DNA of 64,000 bases from Chinchilla lanigera (GCF_000276665.1 NW_004955433.1:16361433-16425432); one strand, 5' to 3'; shown: positions 1-11,270, numbered from the stretch's first letter. The notes: generated by a model from the letters alone, not told the origin. Numbers and translations: made by a program.

Positions 1-126
1 TAAAATAGTATGCTAAGATTCATTGCCCCCTACAGTAGATAGCTTTTGAGACTAAGTGAAAAAAATCACACAGAAGGTTAAATATTACATGGTTTCTCTA
101 ATCTGAGAGTTCCAAAATACAGATAG

Positions 127-236
127 TTTTTTTTTTTTTGAGACAGGGTCTTGCTAGGCTGGCCTTGAATTCACAGTGATCCTCCTGCCTCAGCCTCTGA
201 GTGCTGGGATTCAGAAGTGTACTGCCACAGCTGGTG
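127..236 (-). mobile_element. B1-like SINE, antisense
   Basis: A T-run at the left edge is followed by the reverse complement of a 7SL-derived SINE body (gagacagggtcttgc, then cctcctgcctcagcctc and gtgctgggatt), so the element reads on the minus strand. It is short (about 110 bp) and lacks the inner duplication seen in the other B1-like copies here. Target duplication is not clear. Confidence 0.88.
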
Positions 237-530
237 ATATAGGTAATTTAAAGAGCAAAATAAAAAGATAGTAGGAAATAGAGTTAGATTCTGTGGAAAT
301 GGAAGGAGATCTAGGAAAGGAAGAAGACAGGAAAATCGGTTTTAAAAATGATAAAGATGCAATATAGATATGCACCAATTCCCCAGGATAAGTATAATTA
401 GTATGTATCACAAATATACAAAAGACCTTAGTCCTTGTCTAGACTACATATTTGTACAGATACTTAAGACACACATTTTATTTTTTAACACAATGGGAAC
501 CATATTTACTAGGTTATAATTTTTATTGTC

Positions 531-680
531 AGCTGGGCATGGTGGTGCATGCCTGTAATCCCAGCACTCAGGAGGCTGAGGCAGGAGGATTGTTGTGAGT
601 TTGAGGCCAATCTATGCTACAAAATGAGTTCAAGACTAGTCTGAACTGCAAGGTGACAGCCTGTCTCAAAAAGACAAAAA
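531..680 (+). mobile_element. B1-like SINE with target-site duplication
   Basis: The plus-strand body starts agctgggcatggtggtgc and has the 7SL-type promoter boxes (tggtggtgcatgcc and gagtttgaggcc), ending in an A-rich tail. It is bounded by near-identical duplications: aatttttattgtc at 518-530 and aattttattgtc at 681-692. These fix the insertion limits. Confidence 0.93.
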
Positions 681-799
681 AATTTTATTGTCATTTAAGA
701 CTTCATTTTAATATCTCTAGGCCAATATACTATTTTTATAATACCACTTTTACTGAATACACAGAATTCCATCATATGGTATTTTTCCAATTTTTTACT

Positions 800-1240
800 A
801 CTGGCAGTTTGTATTTTTAAATTTAATTTTTGGTAGACATATAACATTTGCACATATTTATGAGGACAATGGGATGTTTGGTTCATTATTCAGGTAATTA
901 ACATGACTATCCCCTTAAACTTCCATCATTTTTTTATGATGAGTACATTCAAAATTCTCTCATACATATCTTGAGATATTTAATGTACCATTTTTAATTA
1001 AATTCATCTTGATATGGACATCAAAATGCATTTTTCCTATATAGCTATAATATTGTACCTCTTGACAAATCTCTCCCTTCCTCTTTTCCTTCTAGTATTC
1101 CTAGCCTCTGGAAACCACTATTCTACTCCCAAAATCGAGGAGGTGACTGATTCTAGATTTCAGGTCTGAGTAAGATTATCCCGTGTCTGTCTCTCTGCAC
1201 CTGATATCACTTAAAGTCCTTCTAATTCATCCATGAAACC
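800..1240 (-). mobile_element. L1 3'-end fragment, antisense
   Basis: The plus strand reads like the reverse complement of a mammalian L1 3' end: an AT-rich stretch with aggacaatgggatgtttg, then aacatgactatcccc, the gcctctggaaaccactattc segment and a final ttctaattcatccatg. The same antisense region recurs at 10.4-11.3 kb. It is non-coding and old, judged by many differences from that second copy. Confidence 0.8.
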
Positions 1241-1515
1241 TCTTAACAAATTTCTTAATAAAATCTCAATATCTACCTTTGTCATTTTGGGGGGTAAATT
1301 CATGCAAGTGAAATGTCTGTGAAGAAATGTAGGATAATTTTCATTCTCACAGAAAGTGTAGGAATTATGTACCTTGTGTATTATCATGCATGGGCATTAT
1401 ATATAATTGCATAAGTATTTGTTATCATTTTGGTCAAAAAAGAGCACTCTCATTGTGGTAAAGTCACCTGGTTAGAAGGAAAAAATATTCATTTACAGTA
1501 CTTCTTGGAGTGACG

Positions 1516-1574
1516 AATTTTTGAGGAAGTTTGTGTTAACTGGACTAATTTTTGAGGAAGTTTGTGTTAACTGG
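1516..1574 (+). repeat. Perfect 28-bp tandem duplication (period 31)
   Basis: A 28-bp string beginning aatttttgaggaag and ending ttaactgg occurs at 1516-1543 and again, identical, at 1547-1574, separated by act. Perfect identity in neutral-looking AT-rich DNA suggests a recent slippage or duplication event. Confidence 0.95.
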
Positions 1575-3995
1575 TTATCAGAAGATAGCAGAAAACAAAG
1601 TACTCAAAAGCCTGCCACTGAATTGGCTAGAAGAAGGTTTTTCAAGAAGGAGGGCAACTCTGGCAATCAGATCTTCTCATCTTACTCTCTCAGCAAGAGA
1701 ATTTTAATTCACTCTTTAACACTTTTCCATTGGGGAGTCTCATCTGATATTTCTTACTACTTCCTCCTCTTATTTCTAAACAGGTGCTCTCTATTTCTTA
1801 CATTTAAATTTCCAGGTGGAGAATAACTTATTGACTGCAAGCACCATGATTATTCCTTTTGGGCAATGCCTTTGCTCTGTGTGTCTCATAGATCTCCAAA
1901 CCCTATTGGCTGTGATTCCAGAAGCAGGGATTGGAAGGGTGGAAAACTATAACCACCCTCTTCCACGTGGGACATTTTGCCTTTTTAGGGGAGCAGGAAT
2001 GAAGAGCAAAATAGACTTTCTTCTAACACTGTCGTTTTTTACTTTAAATTACATTTCCTTGCACATAAACAGAACTGAATAAATTTCACATAAATACTAT
2101 AAATTCTATACTATTTGTGTTTCTCATTTTATAAACTTAATATACTGCATTGCAACATTAAAATGTAAAAAAATGGAAATCTGTTACTATTTAACAGAAA
2201 GTATTTAATTAACATGATATTTTAACTTTCTGTTTGTTTGAATCAAGTAACTTTTAAGTTGGGGAACTATATTGGAAATCCTTAAATTACTTACAATAAT
2301 TTAGTCTTACTATTAAATTTATAGCACAAGTGAGTAGTTAATGCAGAGATAGCAAGTTTGTCACTGTTTTTAATTAAACATAAGTTGATTGTGAAGAAAG
2401 AATTATTGAGCATTTTAGAGATATATCTAATGGCCATATAATTAGATGGAAATTACATAAGCAAGGAATGCCCAATTTAAGTGTTGGTATATTAACTCTA
2501 TAAGAAATGTGCAGACACTTTATTCACATTTATCAAAATAGCTTACAGCAAGATAATTAGGAATCACTTTTGAAAATATTAGTATTTTATAGACATATAC
2601 ACTGATGTCAATCTTCCTACAAATAGCCCATTAATTGGAAAACTATTACACAGAAAATAGCTTATCAATAAAAATAAAATTGTGTGCTTTTGTTTGCCAA
2701 GTTGATTGCCTGCCAGTCATCTTTTTTTGTTTATTGAAATTAAATAATGTTTTATTTCTTTGTTGATAATTAAAGAGCCATAATTGTCAATGAATCTCAA
2801 TGAAGTTTGGTGGTAACTAACAATCAATTCATAAAAATAGTAGCAATGATATACTAGGTAACCAGAAACAATAGAATCTGAACTTATTTTACTGAACTGA
2901 GAGACCTCTTTAACTAAGTTTCATTTGTATATACTTAGGATTAGGTAAAGTTCTAACAATTTAAAAAATAATCTTTTATTGGGAAGATGCAATCACTTGG
3001 TAGAACATCGTATCAGAACCTTGATCTTCTATCTGGCTGATTGAAAACTATTCTTAGGAGAAGTAAACATTTCAAGCCAATTCACAACATCTATCATAAG
3101 CTGATTTGTAATAAAATTCATGAAGTTAAAAAGTAAATAACAAAGATAATAATAATACTAGTAAATCAAAAAAATCAAGGCTTGGGGTAAATATAAGCAA
3201 TATATAATCAGCCTGCATCTACCCAATTACTGCAAAATTTCAATGAAATAAAAGCAAAGCCAGGACAGTGATAGCAATCTTAGTGGTCATAGAATAAAGG
3301 ATCCAAGGAAACTATATTATTTTGTTTTTTTTTTTAATGGAAAATCAAACCTATTAATGAATCATAAAATTAATTTGAGTCATGTAAGTGTTAACAGTAA
3401 AGTAGAAAATATCAGAGACCAGTACCTTTAACAACAGAGAATATTTCCTAAGAAAGTTTACTCATATATTTAAGTGTGTGTATGTACAAAGTGGTGGTAT
3501 AAACTAGATTTCTATTGTAGGTCACAGCCAAAACTTGAAAAATGCACATATAATGTATAACGATGCAAAAATCTTAGTATGTGGTTAGACTCACAATATA
3601 TGGTGATATACACCTGTGAATATCAGTCTGAATCAACCTGTTCAGCTTTGATATTTGGCTTCAGCATTAATAGTTGGGTGATAAGGAACAATTTTCTTGA
3701 ATGCTATGATTTCCCATTTATAAAATATATGTAACAATAGTATGTAACTCTTGAAAATTTAAATAGAAAGGAAAATACCAAAAAGTTAGACCATAGTGAA
3801 CTCAAAATAATGAGACTGTCATAAAATAATTTAAATAAAGTTTTTTAGAGTATTTCACTTCTGACTGGAATTGAGAGTAATGGGTGATGAATTTATCATT
3901 CCAACTGCAAAACAAAAACAAAATAACCTCCTCCTCCAACCCGTACAAAAATATACAAAACAATGGTTTTCAAGACACTGTAGTCTAACTATTAG
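1575..3995. other. AT-rich intergenic DNA, no gene seen
   Basis: About 2.4 kb of AT-rich sequence with short A- and T-runs. I recognise no gene, SINE or clear transposon in it. Short open frames at 1521-1826 and 1816-2082 have no recognisable domain and look like chance. Confidence 0.6.
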
Positions 3996-4770
3996 TGATA
4001 CAGGAGTTAGGAGTCTATAAGGCAGTAATGACAGTGGCCCCAAAATGGAGTTAGACAGCCCAAAAATGGAGTCTGCCGAGTCATCACTTTCCAGGGATCT
4101 TACAAAACACCTGCCAGCTCTCCTTTGGGACCTCCTCAGAAAATAATAAGGCAAGCCATCGGCTTAAGGGCACATGGACACTGTAGATCGGACCCTCCAA
4201 AACATGTGGTACCCTGTAGGGTAGAGCTTATGTTGCTTACATAACATCCCTGAGCTCCTTTCCAAGTCCCTTAAAAACCTCTAGACAAAGCGCCTTCTGT
4301 TGGTATCCTACTCAGAACCCATTCCGGCTAATAAGAGCTTTACTTTCTTTCCTTTACATCTTTCAAATAAATTTGCTTGAACCCTGCCCCCTCCATTGTT
4401 GGGAGCCGCGGAAGCTGGAAGGTAATTACATGTGCAGGAGGAAGCCAGCCCGAGAGCACTGGAGCTCGGAGAGCACAGGAGCTCCTTGAAGCATGTAAAC
4501 AAGCCATTGTAGCTTTTTAACTGATTGCTGGACAGTAAGGTGAAAATTAACCAATCTCTTGAGGGTATAAATAAACGCTCTGCTGTCTTGGGTGGTTTCC
4601 CTTCTCCACTGGAGAGAGAGGACTACCACCTGATCCCAGCTTTTTGTCTCTTGTTTATTTTTTCCTCATTCTTGCTGCCTTTCCTTCCCGGGGTACAGCA
4701 AGAACTCAACGGATCCTTACACTCCATCCCATGGTTTTATTCTTTGTCACTGTAAGACATGACCCCAGCA
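3996..4770 (+). mobile_element. ERV LTR (probably class I), split by a second LTR
   Basis: Sequence from about 3996 to 4396 and from 4728 to about 4770 reads as one retroviral LTR on the plus strand. It has a U3-like part, a poly-A signal AATAAA near 4366 followed by a pyrimidine/CCC-rich R-U5, and a terminal ...gaccccagca. It is interrupted at 4397-4721 by a different LTR whose 6-bp target duplication ctccat lies inside it. No internal retroviral genes remain, so it is a solo LTR. The outer ends are approximate; the class I assignment is a judgement. Confidence 0.6.
4397..4721 (+). mobile_element. Solo ERVK-like (class II) LTR with 6-bp TSD
   Basis: The element begins TGTTGGGAGCCGCG, an opening typical of rodent class II LTRs, and ends ...ggatccttaca. 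It is flanked by a perfect 6-bp target duplication, ctccat, at 4391-4396 and 4722-4727. A six-base duplication is the class II (ERVK) length. TATAAATAAA near 4566 could serve as TATA or poly-A signal, and a pyrimidine-rich U5 follows. Length is 325 bp with TG...CA ends. No internal region is present, so it arose by LTR-LTR recombination (inference). Confidence 0.88.
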
Positions 4771-5521
4771 TTCTGATAACACTACACAGAAGGAAGTGGA
4801 AGACAGTGGTTCCTGAGAGATAGGAAGCAAATGAGATGAATCCTCTGATTGTACCAGGCTGCTGCCCGGAGAGAGCCTCCTGGCTACCATGCAGGAAGGG
4901 GAAACCCAGGTAGAGCCCAGAAAACTCCCTGAGTTGAGGACAAAGCTGAGTCTAGGGACACAAAGCAGTTAGAACTTAAGGAAAAGGTTGCTGAAAATAT
5001 GAATGCTTCTCACAGACAGAGAAACCCAGACATCACAGAATAATTTTTGAGTATTTATCTGAGTATCAACTAATGCATATGTGTGCATATGTGTGTGTGT
5101 GAAATCTGCCCAAGGCTAGACAAAGAGCCACCTGGTAGGATTAAAGGGAACAGTATTCAGATCTCACACAGCCAGTTCCCACATAGTGGAAAAGTCATCA
5201 TTCATGCGGCATGGAGTAGAATTCTTGGTAGTTTCTTGCCTTAGTGTAGGGAAATACAGTAGCTGATCTGGTCCTGCCTAATAAGTGTTAAGAGCAAAAC
5301 TTGAAAATATCAAATTGTTTATCAGTAACTTAACCATGCAGCCAGAATAAAGCTTAATAATATTTGTGGGAATATAAAAATATCCAGTATTCAAGAAGCT
5401 AAAATTTACAACGTCTAGCATCTAGTAAGAAATTATGAGTCAGATCAAGAAGCAGGAAAATATAACCTATTTGGAGGAGAAAAAAATTAACCAATTAAAG
5501 TCAATTCAGAACTGACCAGTA

Positions 5522-5641
5522 GGGGTGGAGAGATAGCTCCGTGGCCCAGCTCCTGCCTGGCAAGTGCAAGGTTCTGAGTTGGATTCCTGGTACAAAAAAC
5601 AAAACAAAACAAAAAACCAAAGCAAAACAAAACAAAAAAAT
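5522..5641 (+). mobile_element. ID-like SINE with A-rich CAAAA tail
   Basis: The tRNA-like head (tagctccgtggcccagc, then gttctgagttggattcc) runs into tggtac and a long (CAAAA)n-type tail. A target duplication tgaccagta is seen at 5513-5521 and 5642-5650. It sits inside the older L1/HAL1 element. Confidence 0.9.
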
Positions 5642-5992
5642 TGACCAGTATTAGGATTAGCAGAGGACAACATAAAATGTTGTGATAACTATCCCATACA
5701 CTTAGATGTTAAGTAGAAACATGGAAAATACAAAAAAATGCAAGTGAAACTTCTAGAGATGGAAGCTACAATGTCTAGATGAAAAATACACTGAGTGGAA
5801 CTAATGCCAGATAAGATGTTGTGGAAGAAATGATGAATAAACTTGACATGGCAATAGGAGTATCCAAAATCAGAGAACTGTGGGACAACTTCAACTGACG
5901 TAGTCTACATAGAATTGTAGTACACAAGGGGTGGCAGCTTGGGCAACTTAGTGAAACCCTTCCTCGGTGACTGAGTGAATGAAAAATTGAAT

Positions 5993-6072
5993 GGGGCTGG
6001 GAGGGTAGCTCAGTGGTAAAGTTCCTGCCTCCCATGTGAAAGACCCTGTTTAGTCACCAGTACCCCTAATCT
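5993..6072 (+). mobile_element. Diverged ID-like SINE
   Basis: ggggctgggagggtagctc followed by agtggtaaagttcctgcc and caccagtacccc is an ID-type head with several changes. The A-tail is lost. It lies within the older L1/HAL1 sequence. Confidence 0.8.
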
Positions 6073-6175
6073 AAATTTGTGAACAGTATAAACCTGTAGA
6101 TGCAAAAAGCTCAAATAACCCCCAGCACAATGAAAAGGAAGAAAATTACACCAAGGCCTATCATAATCAAATTGC

Positions 6176-6669
6176 TGCCAAGTACTATGTTTGGTCTGGC
6201 CAAAGCCGTGACTCAGGTTGCCCCCAAATTGGTGGCAAGTGAATTCCTTCGAGAGATTGAGCCAAACAGTCCTGAGATGGGGCCACTGGGGATTTCAAAG
6301 AAAGAAGTACTAAATGCCAAGGTGAGCCACACAAAGCATTTGTTAGGGGAATTTACATGTAAGGAGTGACAGTGAGAAAGGAAACGTTCTACACAGGGAT
6401 GCTGGCAGCAAGGGGGCAGGTGATGGCATTTATATGAAGGCTAAAGAGATGTGGCTCAGGGCTGGGGCTAGCTTCTAAGTGTTTAGCAGCATGTTTGACC
6501 TTCAGGGCTTTAGGCAATAACTTAAGCAACTTCATAGGGACTGTTAAAAGGCTCTTGCTTGAGTTCAAACCTGCAGGGAAAATATGCACAGGTGATGCTT
6601 CATAGAGTGCTCAGAGGACTCTGTATTTCTCGGTCAGGACAAAGAAAGAAAGTGTGTGTGAGCTGCACA
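6176..6669. mobile_element. Unrecognised ~0.5-kb insert in the old LINE
   Basis: The LINE text breaks off after taatcaaattgct (6173-6176) and resumes at tgataaagag (6671), which are near neighbours in related elements. The intervening ~490 bp is more GC-rich than its surroundings and has TG...CA-like ends (tgccaag... ...gctgcaca), which would fit a solo LTR. I do not recognise the family and see no convincing target duplication. Coordinates are approximate. Confidence 0.4.
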
Positions 6670-7750
6670 CTGATAAAGAGAAAAGTCTTAAAACGGGCCA
6701 GAAAAAAGCTGCATTAAGTTCAGAGAAAAAAGACAAAAATGACAGCAGACTTTTTTCCCCAATGGAGAATGTAATTGAGAAGACAGAGGATAAAATCTTA
6801 ATAAATTGTAATAAAAACACTAAACAAAACAGAACAACAAAAGAATAAAACTATAAACCTGTCAACATACAATCCTATGAGTGAAAATATCTTTTGAAAA
6901 TGAAGGTGAAATGAAGATATTTCACAAATGTACAAATAAAAAGAATTGCCAGATGTTATCATTACTTGTGATTATCTAAAATTAGTATAGGCATTCTGTA
7001 AAATACATATATAATATATAAAACCTTAAAGGCAGCCATTAAAATGAAAATGATGAAAAGATGATGAACTAAGGGCAAAGATTATCATATTGAATTAAAA
7101 AGTGTGATCCAATTGTATGCTGCCTACAAAGAATAAAATTTAAATATTAAGATACAAATTCATTTAAAATAAAAGAATCTAAAGAGATATACCATGGTAA
7201 CACTACTCAACAAGAACACCAGAATGCCTATGCTAATTTTAGATAAAGTAGAATTCAGAGCAAAGATTATTACCAGGGTAAATGGAGGTCATTTCCTGTG
7301 ATAAAGGGGTCAGTTCATCAGGAGAAAATGTCAGTTCTGAAGGTCTAAGCATGTAAAAACAGAGAGATTCAAAATACATGGAGCAAACTGATAGAGCTTC
7401 AAGGAGAAATGGACAATTTCACAACTGGAGTTGGATATTTCAATATCCCCTTGAAAAAACAGTAAAGATACAAAAGACTTAAGTAGCACAATCAACCATC
7501 TTGATGGAATTGACATCTATGCAGTATTCTTCCAACAATAACAACATTATTCTTTTCTAGCAATCACAGAACATTATCAGGAAACACCATATTCTGGACC
7601 ATGGAACTAATCTCAGAAAGTTTAAACAGAGCCAAGAACAACAATATATATTCTGATCACAATAGAGTTAAATTAACCATCAGTGACAGAAAGTTGTCTT
7701 GAAGATCCTCAAGTGCTTGGAAACTAAATAAGCACTTCTAAATTACTCAC

Positions 7751-7833
7751 AGGGCTGAGGATATTGCTCAGTGGCATAGCACCTGCCTGGCAAGTGCAAG
7801 ATCCTGAGTTTAATTCTTGGTACCAAAAAAAAA
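7751..7833 (+). mobile_element. ID-like SINE
   Basis: cagggctgaggatattgctc, agtggcatagcacctgcc and gagtttaattcttggtacc followed by an A-run form an ID element. Imperfect target copies aaattactca (about 7740) and aaattagtca (about 7841) flank it. Confidence 0.88.
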
Positions 7834-8160
7834 TTAGTAAATTAGTCATAGATCAAAGAAATCGAAGAATATTAGAAGATATTTTTAACTGAATAAAAAT
7901 GAAAATACGTCAGAATTTGCAGAATGTCATGTAAGCAATATGAATGGAGAAATGCATAACTATGATATGTATGTATGTAGGGGGGCAGCAAGACTTATTA
8001 TAAAGTTACAATGATCATGATAGTGAGTTGGCATAAAGGTAGCCAAATAGATGAATGGAACTGAATAGTGTCTGGAAATAGAACAGCATTGTACATGTAC
8101 ACATATATAACTATAAAAATGGTAATGGGAAATGCCTATATTTTATGATAAATTTTTTTG

Positions 8161-8467
8161 GTGAGGTTATGAGCCTATTAATATAGGCACACGTATTGCA
8201 TATCTTTTTGAAAATTTTGGAAATATTATTCTGAATATACTATATGGTCATGAAAAATTATACAATATGATAAAATTTAGAAATTTTAGAGGGAAAGTGG
8301 TGTGAAGGATGGATTATAGAAGGGGGAAGCTTGACAGACAAAATAGGGTACAGTGAGGATGGAGAAAGGAGGAGATTTGAGATCTACTGAGATATATTGA
8401 AACACCCATTGTGTTTGCTGGCTGATTTCATGGGAGGAAGAGTTATGGGATAGGAATTTTACAGACT
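8161..8467. other. Unassigned AT-rich DNA
   Basis: About 300 bp after the last recognisable L1 block; nothing identified. Confidence 0.5.
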
Positions 8468-8558
8468 TTTCTTTTAGTGCTGGAGATTAAACCCAGGACC
8501 TCACACACATGCATGTTAGGCAAGTTTTCTACCACCGAGCTATATCTCCATCCCTTAG
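8468..8558 (-). mobile_element. ID-like SINE, antisense
   Basis: The reverse complement of an ID head is present: ggagattaaacccaggacc, gttaggcaagttttctacc and ccgagctatatctccatccc. It is diverged from the young copies (no GGTACC 3' end), which suggests an older insertion. Confidence 0.85.
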
Positions 8559-8918
8559 ATCACAAGTTTCTGCCATTCACTGAGGTAAGAAATAGGAGAA
8601 GTAAACTTTGTAGGGATTCTGATAATTCAGTTTTGAATTTGTTGAGTTTGGGGTTCTTTAGGGACCATAGGGACAGTTGTCTAGTAGCTAGAAGGATAAC
8701 TGAGATTTTAAGGATGGAGGAGAGAACTGGTTGCATGCTAAGATTTGGAAGTAGCATTTGAGTAGCAATTGAAACATAGCCTTGAAACTTCACAGGAAGA
8801 ACAATAGAATAAAAAGGGATAGAAAATGTAAAGTGTATGTCTGGAAAGTAACAGCATTTAAGGGATAGGCAGAGGAACAGAAGCTTTTGAGTGAGTCCAG
8901 ATTTTATTTTTGGAGGTT
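8559..8918. other. Unassigned intergenic DNA
   Basis: A 360-bp AG-rich stretch with no recognised element or gene. Overlapping short frames on both strands look like chance. Confidence 0.5.
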
Positions 8919-9049
8919 GTGGTGGATTGACAACTGGTGGTCAACCTGTAACACCCAGCTGAGCTAAGTGTGGCGCTGGGTGAGGGAGGCTCTCCTGGGG
9001 ACTGTTACAAGCAGCATAAGAGGCAGACATGGAGAAGAAGAGGATAGGC

Positions 9050-9140
9050 TGTTGGGAGCAGAGAGAAGCTGTTGGGAGCTGATAGAAGCTGTTAAGAGCC
9101 TGTTGGAAGCAGAAAGAAGCTGTAAGGAGCTGCTCGTTTT
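9050..9140 (+). repeat. Minisatellite inside LTR copy 1
   Basis: Degenerate units of about 20-24 bp built on gaagctgttgggagc repeat four to five times (agaagctgttgggagctgat, agaagctgttaagagcctg, gaagcagaaagaagctg). The homologous part of the LTR at 12.7 kb has no such array. Confidence 0.8.
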
Positions 9141-9144
9141 CCTG

Positions 9145-9497
9145 GAGGAGCTTGTCATTCCAGCTTTCCTGAGGACCTTGGCTGTTTTCATCCTCCAAGG
9201 AGCTCAGGACCTTGTTGTCACTGAGAATGGCTTCGGTTCACTTTGGGGGAGCTCTAGTGCTCACTCTGAGCATCGCTTCCTGGCTCCGGAGGGGAACATG
9301 GTGGGCTGCTCAGACTCCCGGAGAAGCTTGTCGCATTGGCTTTCCTGATGGGAACTCAGCTGTGCTGATCATCAGAAGAGCTTAGGACCTCACTGTTGCT
9401 GAGGATGCTGTAGTACTTTTGGGGGGAGCTTTGGTTCTTACTTTGAGTGTCACTTCCTAGCTCCAGTGCACATCCCTTAGCCCGCTAGCCTGATCCT
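9145..9497 (+). repeat. ~176-bp tandem duplication inside LTR copy 1
   Basis: The first unit (gaggagcttgtcattcc ... ctcaggaccttgttgtc ... cacttcc-like ... cctggctcc) is followed by a diverged second unit (gagaagcttgtcgcattgg ... cttaggacctcactgttgc ... tcacttcctagctcc) offset by 176-178 bp. The 12-kb and 53-kb copies of the family have one unit only. Confidence 0.8.
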
Positions 9498-9848
9498 TCA
9501 TCCTGCTGGCACAGACTTTCTAGATTCCACCACTGACCTTTGGGCCTTCCAGCACAGATCCGTGAAACAGGCCTGCATGAGACATTGCTGTGGGCTCTGG
9601 GCCTCCAGTTGGACTGATGGGGGGCACTGTGATGAACTCTAGGTCTTCAGCAGGACTCATGCAGGACGTTATTGTGGGATCCAGGCCCTTAGCTGGTTAA
9701 AATTCTTTGGTCCTTAGTGTGTGGACAGATTTCCTGCACTCTTTGATATGATTCTTTGGGTAACTATCATAATCTTATTAAATATGTGCCCTGTATTATA
9801 TTGTTCCCCTTACAATATCCTCCAAACCATGAAAGAGGTGCTTAAGAG

Positions 9849-9905
9849 GGTGTGTGTGTGTGTGTGTGTTTGTGTGTCTGTGTGTGTTTGTTTGTCTGTG
9901 TGTTG
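9849..9905 (+). repeat. (TG)n microsatellite
   Basis: A gtgtgtgt run, with interruptions tttgtgtgtctg and gtttgtttgtctg, directly abuts the 5' end of the antisense LTR. Confidence 0.95.
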
Positions 9906-10407
9906 GTGGCAGTAAGGGTCACACATAGGGAACTTGTCTGGAAGCTGTGTTTCCATCAAAGGACATGGGTTTTACTGAGGCTGTTGATGAGGGAGGGCTG
10001 CTGGAGATTAATGTTGTCACCTTTTCTTGACCTCTCTAAGACAGACTCATTAGGGAGACTAAGCAGGTAGAGTCAGAGATAAGCAGGCAGTGGACATTGG
10101 TATCAAATGTTGGAGAGCAAGCAAATAAGATAAGGACTGTAGTCCGTCAGGCTTCCAGCAGGAAACAGATTGCACTCTGAAATTGGGTAATTTGCAGTGA
10201 GAAGACTTAATAAAAAGACTTTACCAAGGTATGGGAAAAGTATAGTGAAACGCTGTGCCATGGTGCCCTTCTCCCAGAGTGGAAAGGGGCTGATACCATG
10301 ACTGTCCCTCAGAATAAAGGGGCAAGAGGAGCAGCAGTTACCAGAACATGGCAGGAGAGAGCTTTGCGGATATTTACTTCACGAGCTCTAAACTCTTAAA
10401 AAACTGA
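9906..10407. other. Unassigned DNA, possible old interspersed repeat at 10145-10390
   Basis: The stretch ccagcaggaaacagattg ... gggtaatttgcagtgag ... ttaccaaggtatggg feels like an old mammalian interspersed repeat that I cannot name securely. No gene is seen. Confidence 0.35.
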
Positions 10408-10626
10408 TTAAAAAAATTTATTTTTAATTGACATATTTATGTATATGTATAGGGTACAATGTGCCATTTCAACACATGCATACCTGCAATATCCATACCC
10501 CAAATGCTTATCATTTTGTTATGTTGGTAACATTGAAAATCTCCACTATCTGTTTTGAAATATATAATTAGTTGTTGGCAACCATAATTAGCTGACAGTG
10601 CTGTAGAACACCATAGAAACTACTTT

Positions 10627-11020
10627 TATGGTTTAAATCTAAAATGTTCCCCCAAAGTCTCATTTGTTCAGGGGTGAGATTTTTGGAAGGTGATTGGGTT
10701 ATGGGGGTGCTATGCTTATCAGTGGATTAATCTGTAGATGAGTTCATAGCTGAATGTGCTGGGAGGAAGTGGCTTCTGTTCAGAGGAGATGGGTCACCGG
10801 GGAATGTAATATGCAAGTGTGCGTTCTGGTTCCGGCTCCTTCCTTCTTTCTCTGCTTCTCGGCTTCAGTGGGTTGAACAACTTTCTTAAACCATGACCCA
10901 TCATCAGGCTAATGCTACCTTGGAGCCAGCCAACCATGTGAGTGCCGAGGCCTCTGAAACTATGAGCCAGAATAAACCTCTTTAAGTTGCAGGTCTTTGG
11001 TATTGTGCCGTACTGACAGA
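10627..11020 (+). mobile_element. MaLR-type (MLT1/MST-like) solo LTR
   Basis: It opens tatggtttaaatctaaaa, followed by ggaaggtgattgggttatgg and gtggattaat...gatgagttcat. Near the end it has the ERVL-MaLR block gaggcctctgaaactatgag, then ccagaataaacctc, in which AATAAA is the poly-A signal. About 395 bp, plus strand, no internal region, inserted in the antisense L1. Confidence 0.82.
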
Positions 11021-11270
11021 AGTGACTTCTTCTATCCCCCCTCACACATGCAAGCCCACACTCATTAACCATCCTGTTTCTGCCTTTCCTCTATGCCCTG
11101 TCTTTCTGAGCCTCTGACAGCAACTATTCTACTTCTGTGAAATCAACTTTTATTTTTTTAGCTTTCACATATAAGTGAGACAAGTTATGTTTGTCTTTCT
11201 GTGCCTTACTGATTTCACTTAACATAATGTCTTTCAGGCTCAACTATATTGTAGAAAATGAAAGGATTTT

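Larger units (their letters stand above)
4785..8160 (+). mobile_element. Ancient L1/HAL1-type LINE, heavily decayed and interrupted
   Basis: Blocks across this span follow, in order, an old mammalian L1/HAL1 element on the plus strand. The ORF1-like part includes gtgggacaacttcaac near 5882, ccaaggcctatcataatc near 6151, tgataaagag at 6671 and aatgacagcagactttt near 6738. ORF2 endonuclease-like text lies around 7350-7750, and an ORF2 late block (acagaa..aatagaacag) lies near 8040-8090 after an internal deletion. It is interrupted by ID SINEs at 5522, 5993 and 7751 and by an unrelated insert at 6176-6669. All frames are destroyed. Whether it is HAL1 or an L1M subfamily, or two overlapping fragments, is not settled. 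Confidence 0.7.
8919..9834 (-). mobile_element. Unnamed LTR family, copy 1 (expanded), antisense
   Basis: The reverse complement aligns along its length with the LTR at 12156-12814. Shared parts include the start (tggtttgg), the ggcctggatccca 42-bp repeat zone, the ctggagctaggaagtg segment, and the end (cagctgggtgttac ... aatccaccaca). At about 916 bp it is about 256 bp longer than the 12-kb copy. Two internal expansions account for this: a ~176-bp tandem duplication (about 9145-9320 versus 9321-9497) and a ~90-bp minisatellite at 9050-9140. No retroviral genes are present. The family is not one I can name. Confidence 0.8.

Noticed and set aside
6100..6369. 89-codon frame that looked like a possible conserved small protein
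   Set aside because: It starts in decayed LINE sequence and crosses into the unrecognised insert at 6176, so the frame is a junction artefact.
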